From Lichtheimia corymbifera B2541 (Eukaryota; Mucoromycota; Mucoromycetes; Mucorales; Lichtheimiaceae), in the NCBI GenBank assembly GCA_000697475.1, contig JNEU01001093.1, positions 1 to 64,000 on the forward strand: a stretch of DNA of 64,000 nucleotides, written 5' to 3'. Position 1 is the stretch's first letter, and every line of letters starts with the position of its first letter. This document shows, in pieces, positions 60,977 through 64,000 of the stretch. The notes under the pieces are model-generated. The model searched no databases. It saw only the letters and a list, made by a program, of their open reading frames with translations, and had not been told where the DNA came from. A program made the translations under genes and the position numbers.

Positions 60977-62503
60977 TACTCTGTACAACCCCCCGTTTTC
61001 ATTCCCAACACGCTTTGTCTTTGAAGAAGCAATAACAGTGTCTAAAATAAGAATATCGAATGTTTCACATACAGTGAGAAACGGAAGCACGAAGACACCG
61101 CAAACGAGGCACACAAAAAACACAAAGAGTAGCATTAGAATCCTGACACGACCGAGCCAACGGGTGATCTTTGACTTTTTACAACATGCGATATTGTTAG
61201 GAAATACATATTACCATCTATCATAATGGAAATGAATGTTTAAAACTACTTTGGATCATTTATTCGGCTTGCAGACTTTAAGGGGGGAGAGGAGATGAGA
61301 GAAAAAGGGGAGATGAGAGAGAGTAGCATAGCCAAATGGGTATCGGAGTATCACACAAAACCAACCCTCCTCCTTTTCAGCTGTATCATGAAACACCATG
61401 GATGACTTGTTCCGAGATGACAAAAAAACACACAGACACAGGCTCGTGCCACTATTGCATTGATGAAAACATCAGGCCAAAGTATGATATTACGTGTGAT
61501 ATTGCAGCAGGTGATTTGCATTCAAGTCGAGAATTTTACTCGGGCCGGCATAATGATAATGGGCAATTCCGAGTTCAGCAATGATATATGGCATTGCTCC
61601 ACGTGTATGATTGCATATCAAAATGAGCATCTACTCCCCTGTTGTCCGGTGACCTCTTCCTTCCAAGGCAAAACAGCATACTGTAAATGAGTAGTGAGAG
61701 AGAACAGTGCACACGTACATCATCCCTCTATGCATTTAACCTCGGACAACGGGTATTAGATGCATTCCAAGTGACCTTTTTCTTTCCCTTCCTTTGGCTC
61801 TTTATACATGCCTCATTATACGTCTCTCCCCACTGTAATCATTAGTCTTCCTTTGTTGTCATTTCTTTTGTTTCATAGTAGGAATCCAAGCTATAGAATA
61901 AAGGCCATGTTTTGATGACGCGGGTCACCGAGAATAATATGACGCGACTTCCGAGATGTGTGGCAAGCAAAGTAAAAGTGCACGAGGTAGGATGTGACAC
62001 AGTATCGGATCGGCAACGATTCCTTAAAAGAGACAAGACACGGTGTTGTCCTGTGATGATATGGCCCTGATTATTTTTCGCGCGCAACAACCCTTGCTCC
62101 TTTTCAAAGTGGAGAAGATGGCCACACAAGACACATTTATCAAGGAGAGTGGCGTAGGGGAAAAGTCGGTATCGTTTTGTATGTCGTTGTTAGAAAGGAG
62201 CCAATTCAGCCGAATGGCCGTGTGTATGTATGTGTGTATATGTATAGTGATGATGATGCTCTCTCTCTCTCTCTATGTAGCGGATGGTGGCCGGAAGAAG
62301 CAACCGGTCACGCTCTCTACGTCCGATCCCCTTAGTTGCTTTTCCGGGTACATGGACCACTCCTTTTTCTTATTTATAAACCCGCCAGAATTTTTGTCTT
62401 TTACACCCCCATCCTCTTCTCCATTTTTCCTACATTCGCTTTTTATTCCTCCTCGTTGTCATCTGTTGTATCTCTCTCTCCCTTTTATAACGTGAAAAAA
62501 AAG
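60977..62503. other. Intergenic, about 1.5 kb
   Basis: 3' flank of TRM5 and promoter of the Zn2Cys6 gene. A CT microsatellite lies at about 62258-62274. Short frames without motifs; no gene supported. Confidence 0.5.
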
Positions 62504-63319
62504 ATGAATGTCACCATGCCTATTGACAAGACTCGACGCAAACGCCTCAAAGTGGTGAGCGCTTGTGGTGAATGCCGAAGGAAAAAGACAAAGTGCAACG
62601 GTGAATCGCCATGCATTGGATGTATTAAGGCCAAAGTCGAATGCAAGTATATTACTTCTCACAAGGCTCGAGCTATGGCCCGCCAAGCACCTGTATCAGC
62701 ATCATCCACAGTAACATCAGGCAGCAACAGCAGCAACAATAACAGCTATAACGTCAATGGAATGAACCAATCATCATCGAATAACAACAGCAAGCCTACA
62801 GTGGAAGCTATTGAAGAGCGACTAGGTGTGATTGAAGACATTTTACGTGCATTGTTAAAGCAAGGACAAGAAAATGGAGGCACACCACCACCTCCACCTC
62901 CAGCACCATCCTCATATTCATTACCTGTTTTTGATTCCAGCGCGTCATGCGGCGGCGGTTATCATCACCCGCTACCGCCGAGTACGACGAGGGGCGGTGT
63001 GCATGCTTCCCATGTCCAAAATTGGCGTTTTGCACGAGACCCCATAGCACCCACTCCAAGACGCCCTAATGGTAGTGGTTCAGCTTTCCATTTGCCACCA
63101 CTCACTTCATCATCATCCATCTCATCAGCTTGCTCACTTTCATCTTCTTCATCAACAAGCACAACTTCTTCAGCATCTTCCACCAGCGGTGGTCCTGCCA
63201 TTCGTAATTTACTCAATGATCAAGATATCGATCTGCCTACACCACCCCCAACTGCTTCTTTCCACAAAGAAGGCCATGCGTACTATCGTTATCATTATCA
63301 ATCCGAGAACAACCTGTGA
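62504..63319 (+). CDS. Short Zn2Cys6 transcription factor
   Basis: Uninterrupted 271-codon frame, start MNVTMPIDKTRRKRLKVVSA, which follows a C/T-rich leader. The binuclear cluster has Cys21, 24, 31, 37, 40 and 47 with spacing C-x2-C-x6-C-x5-C-x2-C-x6-C (SACGECRRKKTKCNGESPC). A short helix (EAIEERLGVIEDILRALLKQ) after a Ser/Asn-rich linker is a likely dimerising coiled coil. The rest is Ser/Pro/Gly-rich, ending RYHYQSENNL. The large regulatory domain of typical fungal zinc-cluster proteins is absent. Targets unknown. Confidence 0.85.
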   Translation: MNVTMPIDKTRRKRLKVVSACGECRRKKTKCNGESPCIGCIKAKVECKYITSHKARAMARQAPVSASSTVTSGSNSSNNNSYNVNGMNQSSSNNNSKPTVEAIEERLGVIEDILRALLKQGQENGGTPPPPPPAPSSYSLPVFDSSASCGGGYHHPLPPSTTRGGVHASHVQNWRFARDPIAPTPRRPNGSGSAFHLPPLTSSSSISSACSLSSSSSTSTTSSASSTSGGPAIRNLLNDQDIDLPTPPPTASFHKEGHAYYRYHYQSENNL

Positions 63320-63691
63320 TGCTGGTCATCCAGGTTTCTTCTTTTTATTCTTTTATAACTCGCACCTTGTACCTTTATCCAGCCTTCTATACAATCAAAT
63401 AGTAATAGGATACCCTGTCTTTATCACCCTCTTACATATTATGTCTGCATGTTGTGTCATGTGTGTATGCGTTATGTGGGAAATGGAAACATCATTGAGT
63501 AACACAAAGATTGCAATCGGAAAAGCGATGCGTGTTTTTGCTTTTTGACAAGTCTAGCTATATATACTACTACTAACAAGTAATAATGGTGATGATTGGG
63601 GGAGAGGGAGGGAGGGAGGAAAGCGAAAAAGGATTAAAATGGATATAAGACTACTTGTACATGTGTATGTTTTTGTGGGCAAGGAGCAAGC
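63320..63691. other. Convergent intergenic gap
   Basis: 3' flanks of the Zn2Cys6 gene (+) and the ATPase gene (-). A GGGA-rich run occurs at 63600-63620. No gene seen. Confidence 0.5.
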
Positions 63692-64000
63692 TTATTGTTG
63701 TTCTTGTTGTTGTTTCTCGGTGGGAGGTTCTTGTTGTCTGGGAGACTCTTGTTGTTGTTGTTTCTCGGTGGGAGGTTCTTGTTGTCTGGGAGATTCTTGT
63801 TGTTCTTGTTGTTCACGTTGAATTGCAATGCGTTGTTGTTCCTCTTGAGCCTGCTGTTCTCTACGTTTAGCCTTGCGACGAAGCATGATACGCTTGAAGA
63901 ACTTCCAGACTTCAGTCAGGGCCATATAAAGTAAGCATGAAGCGACGACCATGCCCCATTCCCAATCGATGCCTCTGTGTCTGAAGACTCTGGTGTTGAG
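63692..64000 (-). CDS. 3' end of a probable ENA-type P-type ATPase (partial)
   Basis: The frame is open to the window's right edge, so most of the gene lies outside. It reads RVFRHRGIDWEWGMVVASCL, then LYMALTEVWKFFKRIMLRRK and a Gln/Glu-rich tail. The pattern 'WEWG...last membrane helix...E-x-WKFxKR' is the C-terminus of fungal sodium/potassium P-type ATPases (ENA, subclass IID). The tail contains an exact 16-residue duplication. The call rests on ~60 residues only; other membrane proteins with a similar end are possible. Confidence 0.55.
   Translation of the reverse strand, partial: LNTRVFRHRGIDWEWGMVVASCLLYMALTEVWKFFKRIMLRRKAKRREQQAQEEQQRIAIQREQQEQQESPRQQEPPTEKQQQQESPRQQEPPTEKQQQEQQ
63721..63816 (-). 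repeat. 48-bp tandem duplication in the tail
   Basis: Two copies starting at 63721 and 63769, nearly identical, encoding SPRQQEPPTEKQQQ twice at the end of the protein. Confidence 0.85.

Overview
The window looks like nuclear DNA of a filamentous early-diverging fungus, most likely Mucoromycota (Mucorales). This is inferred from genes cut by many 55-90 bp introns, tight gene spacing on both strands, moderately AT-rich DNA with Asn/Gln/Ser/Thr homopolymer tracts, and the gene complement: SNT2, SUV3, a Rho1-GEF of the ROM2/Rgf type, MCD4, VPS15, WHI2, a BRE4-like FUSC protein and a secreted pepsin of rhizopuspepsin type. I see no prokaryotic, organellar or viral block, no CRISPR array, no complete transposon and no convincing tRNA.

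Layout. 1-1358 is without a recognisable gene. 1359-5136 (+) is an SNT2-like chromatin reader. 5473-6444 (-) is a decayed, frameshifted coding region. 6459-7659 (-) is a YbaK-type aminoacyl-tRNA deacylase-like gene. 7884-10534 (-) is the mitochondrial RNA helicase SUV3. 11361-12053 (-) is a HAPSTR1/C16orf72-like protein. 12244-16867 (-) is a DEP-DH-PH-CNH Rho GEF. 17747-19407 (+) is a CDP-alcohol (choline/ethanolamine) phosphotransferase. 19586-20064 (+) is a small coiled-coil MED30-like protein. 20101-23390 (-) is MCD4. 24412-30885 (+) is VPS15. 30993-32015 (+) is WHI2-like.

The second half holds a C2H2 factor (33381-34511 +), a tiny CCHC zinc-knuckle protein (35156-35370 -), a secreted aspartic protease (37420-38851 -) divergent from an unusual lactate dehydrogenase homologue (39128-40170 +), a RING-H2 E3 ligase with acidic tandem repeats (40289-42326 -), FIS1 (42536-43229 +), a coiled-coil protein (43571-44173 +), an F-box protein (44387-45331 -), a BRE4-like FUSC protein (46640-50181 +), pirin (50399-51346 -), an unidentified gene (51764-53163 +), a Ser-rich orphan (53355-54641 -), two weak small genes (55194-55612 - and 56256-56851 +), a PPIL3-type cyclophilin (57001-57834 -), TRM5 (59014-60976 +), a short Zn2Cys6 factor (62504-63319 +) and the 3' end of a probable ENA-type P-type ATPase (63692-64000 -).

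The genes do not form one pathway. They are mostly housekeeping genes: lipid and GPI-anchor synthesis, endosomal PI3-kinase, mitochondrial RNA and fission, cell-wall Rho1 signalling, tRNA modification and proofreading. I found no convincing new multi-gene system. The observations most worth a second look are the lactate dehydrogenase homologue that has lost its catalytic residues, three GC-AG introns that protein continuity requires, the 47-residue zinc-knuckle protein, a pirin intron that can be read through into a hydrophobic segment, and several unidentified genes. Exon joins were worked out by hand from splice signals and reading frame, so individual junctions may be off, especially where marked.
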